NCBI GenBank assembly: GCA_037179385.1
Contig: CM074180.1
Location: forward strand, 27,757,455 to 27,821,454
Reading direction: 5' to 3'
DNA: 64,000 nt
Origin: Holothuria scabra
Taxonomy: Eukaryota > Echinodermata > Holothuroidea > Aspidochirotida > Holothuriidae
The notes under the pieces were generated by a model. That model worked only from the letters and a program-made list of their open reading frames with translations, was not told where the DNA came from and did not search any database. Below, in pieces: positions 1-11,151 of this stretch. Position 1 is the first letter of the stretch. Each line of letters opens with the position of its first letter. The position numbers were made by a program, and so were the translations under genes.

Positions 1-743
1 TGCATATGTTATGTAGTAGGGGGAAACAATCCAGTGTACTACAACTGGAAAGAGATCATTTGCACTGCTTAAATCAGATGTATTTAAGTTGAGACGTAAA
101 ACCCTATCGAACTAACATACTACCAAGTACCAACACTCTTGAATACCACTATGGCTACCAGGGGACAAAGGAGTTGGGTTTGCATTGCATGTCTGGTCAA
201 AGAATTTCCAGTAGTGACTTAATTTTATTTTATCTTTGTGAAAGTTTCAAATCAGTCTTTTCAAACGCTCTTCCTGCAATGTGTTTAGTTGTCTAGCTGT
301 TGCTGTTGATCTCCCTTAATTGAAATGGAATTGGTTGCAAAAGGATTTGGGTATTGATAAATAATTATTTTTTATCATTTCTCCAGCACTTCCTTCCCTC
401 AATTACATTATTAAAATAGAAGTTAGAACAGGTGCAGTCATGCATATATCCAAAGGGGCAGAGGCCGGGGTAGAATGGATGAGTTACAGTGCAGAGCAAT
501 TTCAAATCAGTCCCAAATTTGTCTCTCTGCCCTCTTATCTTTCCAAACTTCTCCCTACCCTCCATCACATATTCTGCTCCTCCAAGATTTAGAAAATGGC
601 TTTGGGTCTGGGTGAGGAAATTTTACTTTGGATGTTTTTTTTTTTTTTCCATTCTGGTCTGCGATTGATGTCATTGTCCATGTTGTGGTCCTTTTCATGA
701 ATTAATCACTGACATTTTTCTCATCATTTTTTTGTTCTTACAG
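1..743 (+). other. Partial intron of the MRPL11 gene
   Basis: This stretch precedes the terminal MRPL11 exon and is read as its last intron, still open at the window's left edge. It ends in a pyrimidine-rich tract and a CAG acceptor at 741-743. I looked for the preceding L11 exon and did not find it, so it must lie to the left. Short ORFs on the minus strand here match nothing I recognise. Confidence 0.7.
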
Positions 744-1000
744 GAAGACAAAAGTTTGGAAAAGTTACACTGAAGCATATCTATGAAATCGCTAAGATAA
801 AAAAACAGGACGAAAATTTGGAACTTGTTACCATGGAGACACTTTGCAAAGCTATTATTGGATCTGCAAGATCTATTGGTATAGAAGTAGTAAAGACCTT
901 ATCAGCAGAAGAACTAGAACCATTTTTAGAGGAAGTTGAAGAACAGAGAAAAATTATTGAGGAGGAGTTTGCGGCTAAGAAATTGGAAGGTGGTAGGTAA
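744..1000 (+). CDS. MRPL11: Mitochondrial ribosomal protein L11, terminal exon (partial CDS)
   Basis: This is the C-terminal exon of the mitochondrial large-subunit protein uL11m. L11 binds the GTPase-associated region of 16S rRNA at the base of the ribosomal stalk and acts in translation inside mitochondria. The exon opens after the CAG acceptor at 741-743. Bases 744-745 finish a split codon, and the reading then gives RQKFGKVTLKHIYEIAKIKK, followed by SARSIGIEVVKTLSAEELEP, ending at TAA 998-1000. VTLKHxYEIA and IIGSARSxGIxVVK are the conserved C-terminal rRNA-binding helices of animal MRPL11. The Glu/Lys-rich tail after the L11 fold is usual for the mitochondrial form. About 84 full codons are present; the N-terminal half lies to the left. 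The TTG at 818 is not a start, because homology runs upstream of it. The recognition comes from remembered family motifs, not from a search. Confidence 0.9.
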
Positions 1001-1500
1001 ATGACCAGAATAACACATTCTGTCCATCAATTCTTCTGGAAGGTATATTGAAGGTGAAGTATAGAACAGTCAGTTGCATATGACTGAGAAGTTTGGCATT
1101 TGGCAGTGGATTTGAGTTTGCACATGAACATCCATCATGCTGAAGGAAGGGCAGAAATGGAATCAGTGTATAGAAGCAGTTCCTGAGAACATCGGCGTCA
1201 GGAGAAATTGAAAAAATATGTAGCCAATTCAAGTTGAAGTAAAATGAAAATATTCATCAGAACAATAGCATGAAGTTGTCTGGCAATAAATGTTGAAGAA
1301 AGATTTTATTTAAAGAGGTATAGTAAAGCTTAAAAGAGAAAACTCTAGACAAGCTCTTTTAATGTTGTCACCAATATCATTATGTCACCATCTGGGAGGG
1401 GCTGGGAAGAGAAAATGGATTGCATCAATTTCTATACAGCTTAGATAAAATGTATTTTGTAGTAAGGCTTCAACATTGGGAGTAAATAAAGAAAGTCTCT
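1001..1500 (+). promoter_or_regulatory. MRPL11 3' UTR with candidate polyadenylation signals
   Basis: Non-coding sequence follows the MRPL11 stop codon. Canonical AATAAA hexamers occur at 1285-1290 and 1485-1490. The first is followed by a U-rich stretch (attttattt, around 1303) and the second by a GU-rich stretch, so either could set the 3' end. Which one is used cannot be decided without transcripts. Confidence 0.5.
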
Positions 1501-4500
1501 GCCACCTTTTCGAAAAACTTGGTACAAACCTTTCTGCTGTCATTTTTTATTTAATAATGCGTAGATCGTTTTTTGAACCATGGAACCATTCTGCTTGTCA
1601 TGGCACTAGTCATGATGGTCCACTTCAATTAAACTTGACTAATTGTTTGGATATTGTTGCAATAAATGGAGTGTAAGTCTTGAAATGTTATTGTCTGCAG
1701 TAATCTACGGAGTCTTAAAAAGTTGTCCCAAGGGGAGATATTTTAAACACGAAATTTCATTTTTCTATCAAATGGCCAAATAATGTAAAGTAAAATTGTG
1801 CAACACACCTACTTGTAGTATATGTAAGAGAAGTAGAGTTATCGATACTATAATGATCTTTTATCCCTGCTGCTCAATTTGTCGTAGCAGACTTGTATGT
1901 CTAAAATGGTATTATTTAGAAGGATATCAGCTTTCATACTGGGTGGGCTCTCTATAGCGTGGTCATCTCCATGTGGGTATAACCCACCTCATTTACTAAA
2001 CAAGAGATGTTATAAGCTTGGCTAAGCATAATCCATTGATGTATCTTTTAAGTGACACATAAAGGTACCTGTTCTTTCCAACCAACCCACTCATTTCTGA
2101 TGCATATTGTACAGGTTTGTAGATGATGGAGGTTGGTCACATGAGTCTGAGAGCCTCTTGCTTCTTCCAGGTGACAGAATTCGGTCAGGAGTAACGTTTG
2201 CTTTCGTCCTTCGAATCATTGGCAAAGAGTTGGAGGAAACTTTCAGAAAAGTAGTAGCACTCAAAACTTGTATTCTAGTCCGTTTTATGTCCAGTAAAAT
2301 ACAATGAGGACAGAACATCTTTGATCGGTCTTGTACAGAAAAATAGATTTTGAAGGTTAATTTTGTAGAGAGGAGATAGTTGGTTAGAGTAAGTATAACA
2401 CTTAGCACTGCAAATGCATAAAAAATACAAAAAGAAAAAGAAACAAGTAACAGACTTATACACACAGAGCATCACTGGTTTGAATGCCACAACAAAATAT
2501 GGTTCTAGCAAGAAAGTCATTGAAGAGTTTGCCTATGTAAGAAATTTGGGGCACACAGGGTCCTCCACAGGTGGCAATAGGCCCGCTGGCTGCCACCTTT
2601 AGAACTTAGCCCACATCTTTCCTGCCAACTGTTTATGAAAATCTGCCCCTGAATTATTACGTCAACAACCTCTCGCATGACTTGAATGCAAGATGAACTT
2701 GCGTTTACATGGTTAACAATTGGATCTTCTCGTTGTGAAGGTGTCTGTCTTAACTTCTGAACTTTGAGGAATCTTTGGTGGACAGTGTCACTAACCTCCA
2801 GTTAAAAGCAGTATCACAGAATGGTACTCATACAGGTTATAGCACAGAGGGGGGTTTGTTTTTAAAAGAAACTCAGAATATATTCACAATACATTAAAAC
2901 TTCTTTGGTTTTTGTGAATTTCTTTTAGCAGATATTGTTTGCGCTTTTATATTTTGTTGTAATTTTTATCAAAGTCGGTAGCACAATGGACCATATTTCT
3001 AAGAACACGCAAACACAATTTATATTATAATAACCTCTATTATACTGGTACGAAAGGTGTGAATAAAATACCTCGTGATAAGAATAAGTATAACGCGTGG
3101 TTTGGGCACAAGAAGGTTCACTTCCCTATTCCGATTTTAAAAAAAAATGGCTTTTTCTTTTTTCAGCGCTATCGTATCTTTCATTCACGAGATGAATTTG
3201 GGATTCGGGGAAAATTATGCGTGGAGATTTCTTGAAGTAAGATTGGCCTCATTGTAACACATCCCTTGTCGGCAGAAGTAGATGTCTCAGAGTAAATCCG
3301 AGAGGTTTTGGCCCGCGTTGGTGGCCATGTGTGAGGAAGCATGCACATGCATTCGTGTAGTCATGGCCTCTCCACCCCTACTTTATCCCAATATGCTCTC
3401 GTACGAAGTAGGCTAAGCAGCTTACAGAAGATACACGCGCACGCCGTAGTGTCCCTTCACGGAGTTTTGCTTTCCCGACGTCAGTCTCCTTTGTAATCCT
3501 AACCGGTTGTTCCACTGAAGTAACATTTTTGCAGTTGTCTAGTACCCTACCTGGCTGTCAGGGCTTCGGACCCATGCTAGGGACATTGTAGCCAATCCAT
3601 CCTACTTTTCTTGTCAGTAACTGCCGTGTAGTTAAAAGGGCTACTCGAATGTGAAAAGTGCCCCCCCCCCCCAACTAACGAAAGAAAAGTTATAATGCTT
3701 TAACCACAGATTTGGTCACCTATGGCCGTGTATGAAACTGAAAGGTCATAGTAGCTTGTAGGTATTCATCTCATTCCTTGCACCCAATTTGTAACAAAAT
3801 ACCTGGCATAGTAAATTATTTTGAAACTACTGACTTAAACTCCCGGCATGTATTTAACCCTAACCTTAATTGGGGCTTGATGTCGGGCATAATGTACATG
3901 TTTCGAGAGACATTTTGCAGCGTATAACAAAACAAAACGTGATCTGGTGTCCCTTGGTCGTCTGTGGTAACTAATTATATGTGTATGCGGGGAGTTTAAA
4001 ATGTAAGTAGAACAACTATAGAGCTCTATAGAGCTATAGAGTTCTTGAACCGTATGCAGCGTTAACAAAATAGCCACGCTTTTCGATTTAAATGTAAGGA
4101 AAAGGCAAACAATTTTAGAAAAAATATTTAGCTATCAACAACTGAATGACTACTCGATGTTTAACCTCGGGATGTCAAAATTCATCGAACCACCTCCATA
4201 AGTGTCTTGCCCTCAGCCGCCCTCACAGGAAATCCAAATGAAGCTCAATATATATTGTTCCCTTGATATAAAATTATCAAAATTTCAGTCACAGTTTTCC
4301 GCTTTTTTGGACAGCTATCCAACTTACTTTGGTACCAAGTATAGCATCTCACTATCCTGAGGTGGCTCTTTCACTTCCTACAATGGCGGGCCGTTTTGGC
4401 GTAATTATGCGAGAAGTTCGTGCAGGAACCTCGGCTGAAAATCCCTCAGCTGCCTCAAAAATACTTGAAATGTCATGCTCATTGCCTCTGAAGGCCTTTC

Positions 4501-5594
4501 GAGCAGTGGTCCAGTGGACAAAAACTCACTCGTGGTGTCGTTAGCTACATGTCTGTCATCTGACAACGATCACACAATCACGTTAGTTTTGGTGTAAACT
4601 CGCAAAGACTCTTATCAAGCCACAACTTGAAGCCGCCGTTCGTATGGGGAGGAGAAATGAAACATGGGAGTAGGATCATACTTCTATGTTTGAAGTCTAT
4701 AGGTGCAAAATCATTCTCTTAAACCAGGGTAAATACACCTGACTTTTTATGCTAGCGTTATTGCAATTTTTGTAAAAACCTCCGATTCCCTCTGTATCAC
4801 CAGGTGTTGTTGAATAGTATACGCACTCGGCAATTGCTATGGAATGTAATTTTAAATGAAATGGAAGAACGTGCCCTTTAGAGAGTGAATTCGATTTTCT
4901 ACGTGCCAAATATCTTTTACTACGAAAATTCCCAGGGGTTCCGCCGCTGAACCTCGCCTGAGGCCTGCCACAGGTCCCCGGACCGCGCGTTAATTGTTTA
5001 ATTTATTTTGAGCGTGTTTACACATCTCAATTTCTTGTAGGCACTAACCCATGTGGCATTTTTCTACGTACAAGGTCATGTCTATATGGGATATAGTATC
5101 TATCCGCAATGGCATTTTATTGACTTAATATGCGTTACTTTCAAAAAGCAATGAAATTTTTTTTGAAAGGTTCATGTTGCCCTGAAATATTACACCTCTT
5201 TACATCTAAGCTCAAAGCTTTATTGAAACTATTCTTGGATATGAAGAAGGTTCCCTCTCCTTACAACCCTCCCCCAATTTAGCTCTTAAAGCTTATAAGC
5301 TAAACTCCCATAACGATTTTGAAGCAAAATTGACATCCATGATTAGCTTTTACAGCTGATTATTAAACGCAAAATGGTTATTTAAAGATAGTAGTATTTC
5401 GGGAAATTTTGGACTTTGGACTCACACAAAAAGGCTTGCTACGCAACTATTTATGATATCACACACATTTTATATTTTCCCTTACATGGCTTTTACAAAT
5501 AATTGAAATTAAAAAAATAACATCTTTCGGCACATTTTTCTACTAAAGGACTCGTGTATTTTGTAAGATGGCTGCTTTGGATCTGTGATACTTA
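1501..5594. other. Intergenic region, no supported gene
   Basis: No exon, RNA gene or complete element was recognised. There is a poly-C run at 3661-3672. A possible orphan hAT-like right end (ttccgccgctg) finishes near 4949. A 53-codon ATG ORF at 4383-4544 in a locally GC-richer patch has a reasonable start context, but it resembles nothing I know and is not called as a gene. Confidence 0.4.
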
Positions 5595-7509
5595 CTTCGA
5601 GTCAGTGGCGGCGCGGGAGCATAAAAATTTAGGGGGGTGGGGACAATCAGTGAACAAGATGGAATGGTTGGACTCGTGAAACGAACCCTATGTGCGCGTA
5701 GCGCACATCACGAGCGCGAAGCGCGAAGTTCCACTGGCGTGGGTCCAGGGCCCGCCTTAGGGCCCTGGAAGCTCTGAGATTCTACAAGCTCTCTCGTGCA
5801 ATCTAAGCCGTTTTTGGAACATTTTACGGTGAATTCAATGAACAAAAATGTGCGAAATATCCTATAGGCTATTTCCTGATCGACGCAGATTTTAACGTAG
5901 GCCTACGTATAGGCTAGGCCAAATAATGTCCGAGTTCACCTAGCCTTACCTGATCGTCACAGAACGAGTTACAACGCAACGACATAAGCCTAAGCATGTG
6001 TCATCAATTACGCAACATTACATCGGATGAAAAAATGTAGTGGAAATAACCTACTGTTAGTGAATGACTCACCTATGATGAGTGCATAGGCGTACGGGAG
6101 CATTTCAGTTTGGGGGGGCAGAGGATTCTCTGCCCTAAAAAATGTAATTCTACCCGAAAAACTATCTAAGCGGAACGCCACCATCAGTTGGCTCGGAGCG
6201 CACAGAAAATTTTGAAAAATCGCAACCCCTCAGACAGCCGGAAATGGCCTTTCCCAGGCTTATAACCAGAATCAAAGCCGTCGATATTTTGAACTTTCGT
6301 TTGCAAGAAAATTTTCACCAAAAATGAGCAAATCTACAAAAAGGTCAGAAAACTCCCAGATGAAATGTACCACTAACCATTGGATGACTACATTAAGCTA
6401 TAATCATTGGAAAATGAGTTTGCTTGCGCGTTCTACAAACTATTTTACGTCATGCAGCATGAGATTATCATCAATATAATTTTGAAAATTGAAAAACTTC
6501 AGAAATCCTCGAAAATCCCAAGGCTTCATAATATAATGATATACCGCACCTGGGAATGTATAAAACATTACCTGGTCTTGTATCTTTCCGTGGAAACCTG
6601 CAGAACGGAATTAAAAGCATAAGTACCGTATGTCTGTGACTCTGTTGCGACTCTTGCCCGAATTCCAGTTCCACTGAATTGATACAACTGTCTATATGAC
6701 TCGACCCGAACTCCCGACTATATATAAATGATTTTTCTACTAACGCCGTTTGAGAAAAACCCGGCTTGTCACGTTGCTAGATATTTTTACATGAATTTGT
6801 GGGCAGACTTACTTGCAGATTTGTTCACACTTAACTCGTATGAGTGAGCAAACAAGCTACGCTGATTTGTTCACCATTGCCCGAATTTCGGTTCCACGGC
6901 ACTGCAGGTTAAAAAGTTTCGCACAATTTTAAGAGGATCATTTTGAAAAGTGCAAAATCGTCATCTCATCCATATGCTGCCCAAATACCTTTCGACCAAG
7001 TACGTTTCATCCTTCTGGTGTCTATTGGTGATTGTCATTTAGTAATACGGTGCGTCACAAGACAGCTTTTGATTTATTTGTTCGGGCAAAATTTGGGGGA
7101 CTGTATACATCCTCTCTCCCCTTGTAATCTGGCAATTAAAAATATCCCAGAACTTTTTTTATAACTTTTGCCCGAATATTGTGTCATTTCGGGCAAAGGT
7201 TTACACAAGAATATGAAGTGAGGCTCACGAAAAATTGTTTTTTTCATACGCTGTCCGAATGTGTCGCAAATTTTGGTATCTTTTAGAGTTTTCATGAAAA
7301 TTGTACCGTGACTATGATGCTTTTTAATTATTTTTTCGACCAAGTGTTTGAAGGAATTTGGGCACGCCTAGGAGTTTTCTGTGTAAGTAGACACAAACCA
7401 GGTTTTAAGACTCAAACGGCTTTCCAGATCCCTGCCCGAATTTTAGGTCTTGAGAAATTTGGGGGGGGGGGGGAGTCTGCCCCCCTGCCCCCCCCCCCCC
7501 CCCCCCCCG

Positions 7510-9083
7510 CAGTGGCGGAGCTGCCATATGGTCAGGGGGCGGTCGCCCCCCCCCGACGGACCAAAATCGTTTGTCGGCGCCCTTTTTAGGTTTTCAACAT
7601 ACTTTACTCTTGCACCATTATTGGCAAAAAGACATAAATTAAAAGCGTTTTTTTAAGGCCCAGATAACGAAATTCTCAAACAGCCACCAGTAACTGTACT
7701 ATCTGCACTTTATTCTGATGAAAAGGGGATAAGTTTTGCCGGAACGTATCTCCACGCTTTATACGCACTAATGAATGTCGCTGTGCTAAGTTAATTGCTT
7801 CCACACCAAGCGTTATTATAAGCTTACAAAATACACCGACTGACATTAAATTCCTCCTCCCGGCCAATAAAAGATGTTGCAAAGGGCGCAACAATAATTG
7901 TAGCGCAAATAGCCCTCTTGTTGTCGGGTATAATTGTCAACATAGACAATAAAAAGAGTTTATAAAGATGTCAAAATAGGCTTCCACAACAATTTTCAAA
8001 ATCATTTGAAGAGAACATTCAGGTTAAAATAAAATAAACTGTTATCCTAGTGGTAATGATTTAAGGGTTTTAATGAGCAGTTTCCATTTTGCTTTTCTTC
8101 AAGTGACCAATGGCTATTTCTGACACTGCACGATAATCCCATGAAAATGCTTATTTCTGTACTTTCGTGGTCTCAAAAGCCAGAAAATTGCATCTAATAA
8201 GCCTAGGTTTAGGCTCCTTTTATTTATGATGAGTTCGATATCTAGAGAGCCAAGCAAACCTTTTGTCTTGGCTATTTCTTTCAATGTACTTAATTAATGA
8301 CTATTTCAGAGTGGTTACATGATGTAAATTACGTAAATTAATGCTTCTTCGTGTACTTGTCTTGATTTTCAGATGCAGAAAATGTACACCGAACGGTGAT
8401 TAATTTCCATAACTTTTTTCCCCTGTAAGATTGCTTGCTATTTAGCTCTAGCAGATCATTAAACTTTATCTTTAACTTTAACAAAGTAGCCCATTATTAA
8501 ATCGAGGCCTGACAATAACACAAAATATTATGACCGCCTTCATACTAGAATGTGAAAGAGAGGGATAGGAGCATAGGCGTCCGCAGGTAGGGGCAAGGGG
8601 GAACGCCCTCCCCTGGAAAATAAAAACCCTGAAAAAAACGAAGAAAAAATAAAGAAAAAGACAAAGAAAAGTTAACCTCAATATTTCTTAACAGTTCACT
8701 TAGTGTTTTCCCTATTTATATGCGGTAAATGGGCTTTAGAAATGCCATTTCCAGCGATCTGAGAGGCATTTTGGGCCAAAATTTTCATGCGCTCCGCGCC
8801 AACTCATGGTGGCGCGGAGCTTTTCCCTCCTAAAAGAATTTTGCCCCCCCCCCCCGAATTTTCTTCTGCGGAGGCCCATGAATAGAAAATTTAAACATGG
8901 TTTAATAGAAAAAGCTTGCCGAGGAAAAATAGCAAGGAAGTCTTCTACCAGGTTCGGTAAATCAAATGGAAGTCTGAAAAGCTGTGGCTTTGATCGTGCT
9001 GAGGCTCAGGGTATTTACTCCTTCGAAACGCCCCTGTTGACCATTTTCGCCCCCTCTGACCGAAATCCCCAGCTCCGCCGCTG
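7510..9083 (-). mobile_element. Inner 1.57 kb non-autonomous hAT-like element (family H1, copy 1)
   Basis: It is bounded by cagtggcggagctg and cagctccgccgctg. The flanking octamers cccccccg (7502-7509) and acccctcg (9084-9091) agree at 6 of 8 positions, consistent with an aged target duplication. The whole unit reappears in inverted orientation at 12971-14532, for example the segment at 8500-8560 against 13486-13560. An 11-base perfect stem lies at 8791-8801 and 8810-8820. Minus strand is assigned relative to copy 2. ORFs inside are short and shared with no known protein. Confidence 0.85.
8791..8820. repeat. GC-rich perfect hairpin inside family H1 element
   Basis: The arm gctccgcgcca (8791-8801) is complementary to tggcgcggagc (8810-8820), with an 8-base loop. 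Related hairpins with one or more mismatches recur at 13206-13235, near 27611, 59640 and 62350 inside other elements, always next to a ggccatctgaggg-like block. It is therefore a conserved module of these transposons. Confidence 0.8.
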
Positions 9084-9547
9084 ACCCCTCGCCTCGTACG
9101 CCTTTGGATGAGTGAATAGTGGTCAACTGTTCGTTCACGTGATGGCAATGGCAATGCTTCACTTCTCGCGGAGGGAAAATACTAGTACAGCAAAGGTTCG
9201 GTTTCACTGGACAAGTGATATACTAGATACACTTGGTTTGCGGACCGGGCGAGGTTGCCAGATTCTTGTAATGATTTGTAGCCAAATACTAGGTCACAGG
9301 CATAGAGCATGGTCGCAGGGGACTGTGACAAGAATCAGCCAAACAATGGCAGAACATAGGCTAAGTCAATTTCGGCTGCTCTGTTCGGTGGTGGGTTAAC
9401 TATAGTCTCAACTTTGAATTAGTTCAAGGCTCCCAAGTTTCTTTTACTTCTTCTCTGATTTTTTTGGGGGAAGTCCCCTCGCTAAGAATTTTAGGGGGGA
9501 CGTGTCCCTCCGTCCCCACCCCCGCTTCCGCCGCCAGTGCTTCGAGT

Positions 9548-11149
9548 TATGACCTTAACAACCTCGTGATTAAGTTCCTATTTATAGAGTTATCCACTTC
9601 AATTCACACAATTTTCCTTACAACGCTTTTATCTTTGAGTGATTCATTATGGCTCACAATTCTGCGAAATATTTCAATTTTGTCTGAAAATACTTTCATT
9701 GAATGTAGATGGGAAAAACTTGTGACTGTTTAGATAGTGTACAGAATGGAAATCACCGTCGGAAGTAGTACTTATAAAATTTGCTCAATAGCACGAGAAT
9801 TGGCGAGGTTTGTTTTGAATGGCAGAAGGAACCACTCAAAGGTCAGGGCCAAACGGTTTTACTCTTTTTAATTCTTAGCAAGTCACAAGCCATTTTAGCT
9901 ATTTTAACTGTGTTTATTTTGTCGAGGCGTTAACATTAGTCCGTCAAATTTTATTCCAATAATTATTCAGGTGTTCCCTAATTTAACACCCTCTTGAGCA
10001 AACTTGAATGGAAATCGAATAATTATTAATCGCAGGCAGCCTTTGCTTTGTATTTCCGACTTTAAAGTGGTACATTGTGTTATTACGGTGGACTTTATTA
10101 CAATAATAATTGCTAATAATATTGCTGACCAGTATCCTGCCCGGAGGCCAGTGCCCTTCCACTTTCCAAATACGGTACATGAGATACATATTTTTTAAGA
10201 TGTAACCTATTAAAGTTTGAAGCATTTTCTTTGGCACGTAACCTCACAACTCGGTTCGCATAACGGATAAAATATTTACGCTCATTAGCTCTATTCTTCA
10301 GGGGGAAGAGTTGCATGGCCGGTTGTCTTCTGCATATGCAAAACCGTCCCTAGACCAACATCCCGAACGACTGAAATTGGAGAATAAAGGATGTACCGGT
10401 ATGCGATCATATAAGGGCGACAAACTGAGTAACTGCAGTAAGTGACACTACTGTAATCAAACCTTTTGGCGTAGCTAAGATTTTTTCTCTATGGTGGCCA
10501 ACCGCAGGGCCTAATTCGCGTACTGGGGGAGGGGTCTTATAGAACTGGGTGTACATCCCGTCCCGTAAGAGGAATTGATAAATATTTAAGCACCCTCAGA
10601 TGCAATTTGATGAATCGTTAGCATCATTTGAAGTCAGTTTTTGTTTTGTTTTGTTTTTTTTCTTTGTTCCTTTACAATAATAAAAAAAACAATTATTTTC
10701 AAGGCACCGTGCTCCTGCACACGCCAAGGATGGAACCACTTCATACTGCCACGTTATGACTACACGATCGGGAAATGACTGAATGGGTAGAGAGCTTGAC
10801 ACCAGGGAGTTGTTGACACAGACAACAAGTATTCAATAATATTTTTCGGATTAAAGAGAAGAATTGCGTTGGAAACGAGTCGTGGAGCTGCGTGCACGCT
10901 GAGTGCTTGGGACATATACTGAGGGGTGGCGACAAGGTATTGGAAATATGCGTGTACCCAATGCCTGGATTACGGCACGTTTTAAATGTTATGTAGTGAG
11001 TTTGCGCGAAGGTGACGATGATAACAGGAAACTTGTTTCGGTTGACTAGTTCCCAAAGGGCCTCAAAACAAGCTGTCAAACGTTAATTATGACCAAAGAT
11101 GTTTAGATTAACTTTGGCATGTTATCACAGATCAACTTCAGTTACCACC
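9548..11149. other. Intergenic region, no supported gene
   Basis: No exon, RNA gene or bounded repeat was recognised. A T/A-rich low-complexity stretch lies at about 10637-10700. The ORFs here, including a 112-codon one on the minus strand at 10741-11079, have no recognisable motifs. Confidence 0.4.
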
Positions 11150-11151
11150 TA

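Larger units (their letters stand above)
6085..9106. mobile_element. Middle non-autonomous hAT-like element, nested in 5603-9539
   Basis: It starts cataggcgtacggg and ends cgtacgcctttg, giving a 12-base terminal inverted repeat with one or two differences. The perfect 8-base duplication gatgagtg lies at 6077-6084 and 9107-9114, inside the outer element. A poly-G tract near 7461 and a poly-C tract at 7490-7508 lie just before the innermost insertion, leaving only 15-20 bases of right arm beyond it. A short relative with the same ends is at 39416-39580. No coding capacity was recognised. Confidence 0.85.
5603..9539. mobile_element. Outer non-autonomous hAT-like element, host of two nested insertions
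   Basis: The 3.94 kb unit starts cagtggcggcgcggg and ends ccgccgccagtg. These imperfect terminal inverted repeats are of the CAGTGGCG type used by hAT transposons. The perfect 8-base target duplication cttcgagt flanks it at 5595-5602 and 9540-9547, which is the hAT length. After removing the nested element (6085-9106) and its duplication, the outer unit is only about 0.9 kb. Its left arm has a short GC-rich hairpin around 5692-5710, and its right arm has a G-rich block near 9464-9530. No transposase ORF is visible, so it would have been moved in trans. Confidence 0.85.

Noticed and set aside
818..1000. TTG at 818 as a separate start codon
   Set aside because: L11 homology continues upstream to the splice acceptor at 743, so the frame is an internal exon of MRPL11.
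4383..4544. 53-codon ORF starting at a good ATG context in a GC-richer patch
   Set aside because: No recognised family, no downstream donor site and no second exon. It could be a first exon, but this cannot be supported.
7308..7656. Overlapping plus-strand ORFs with proline and glycine runs
   Set aside because: They arise from poly-G and poly-C tracts and cross the border of the inner transposon at 7510.
10741..11079. 112-codon minus-strand ORF
   Set aside because: Composition is not protein-like, with no motif. Nearby sequence is low complexity.
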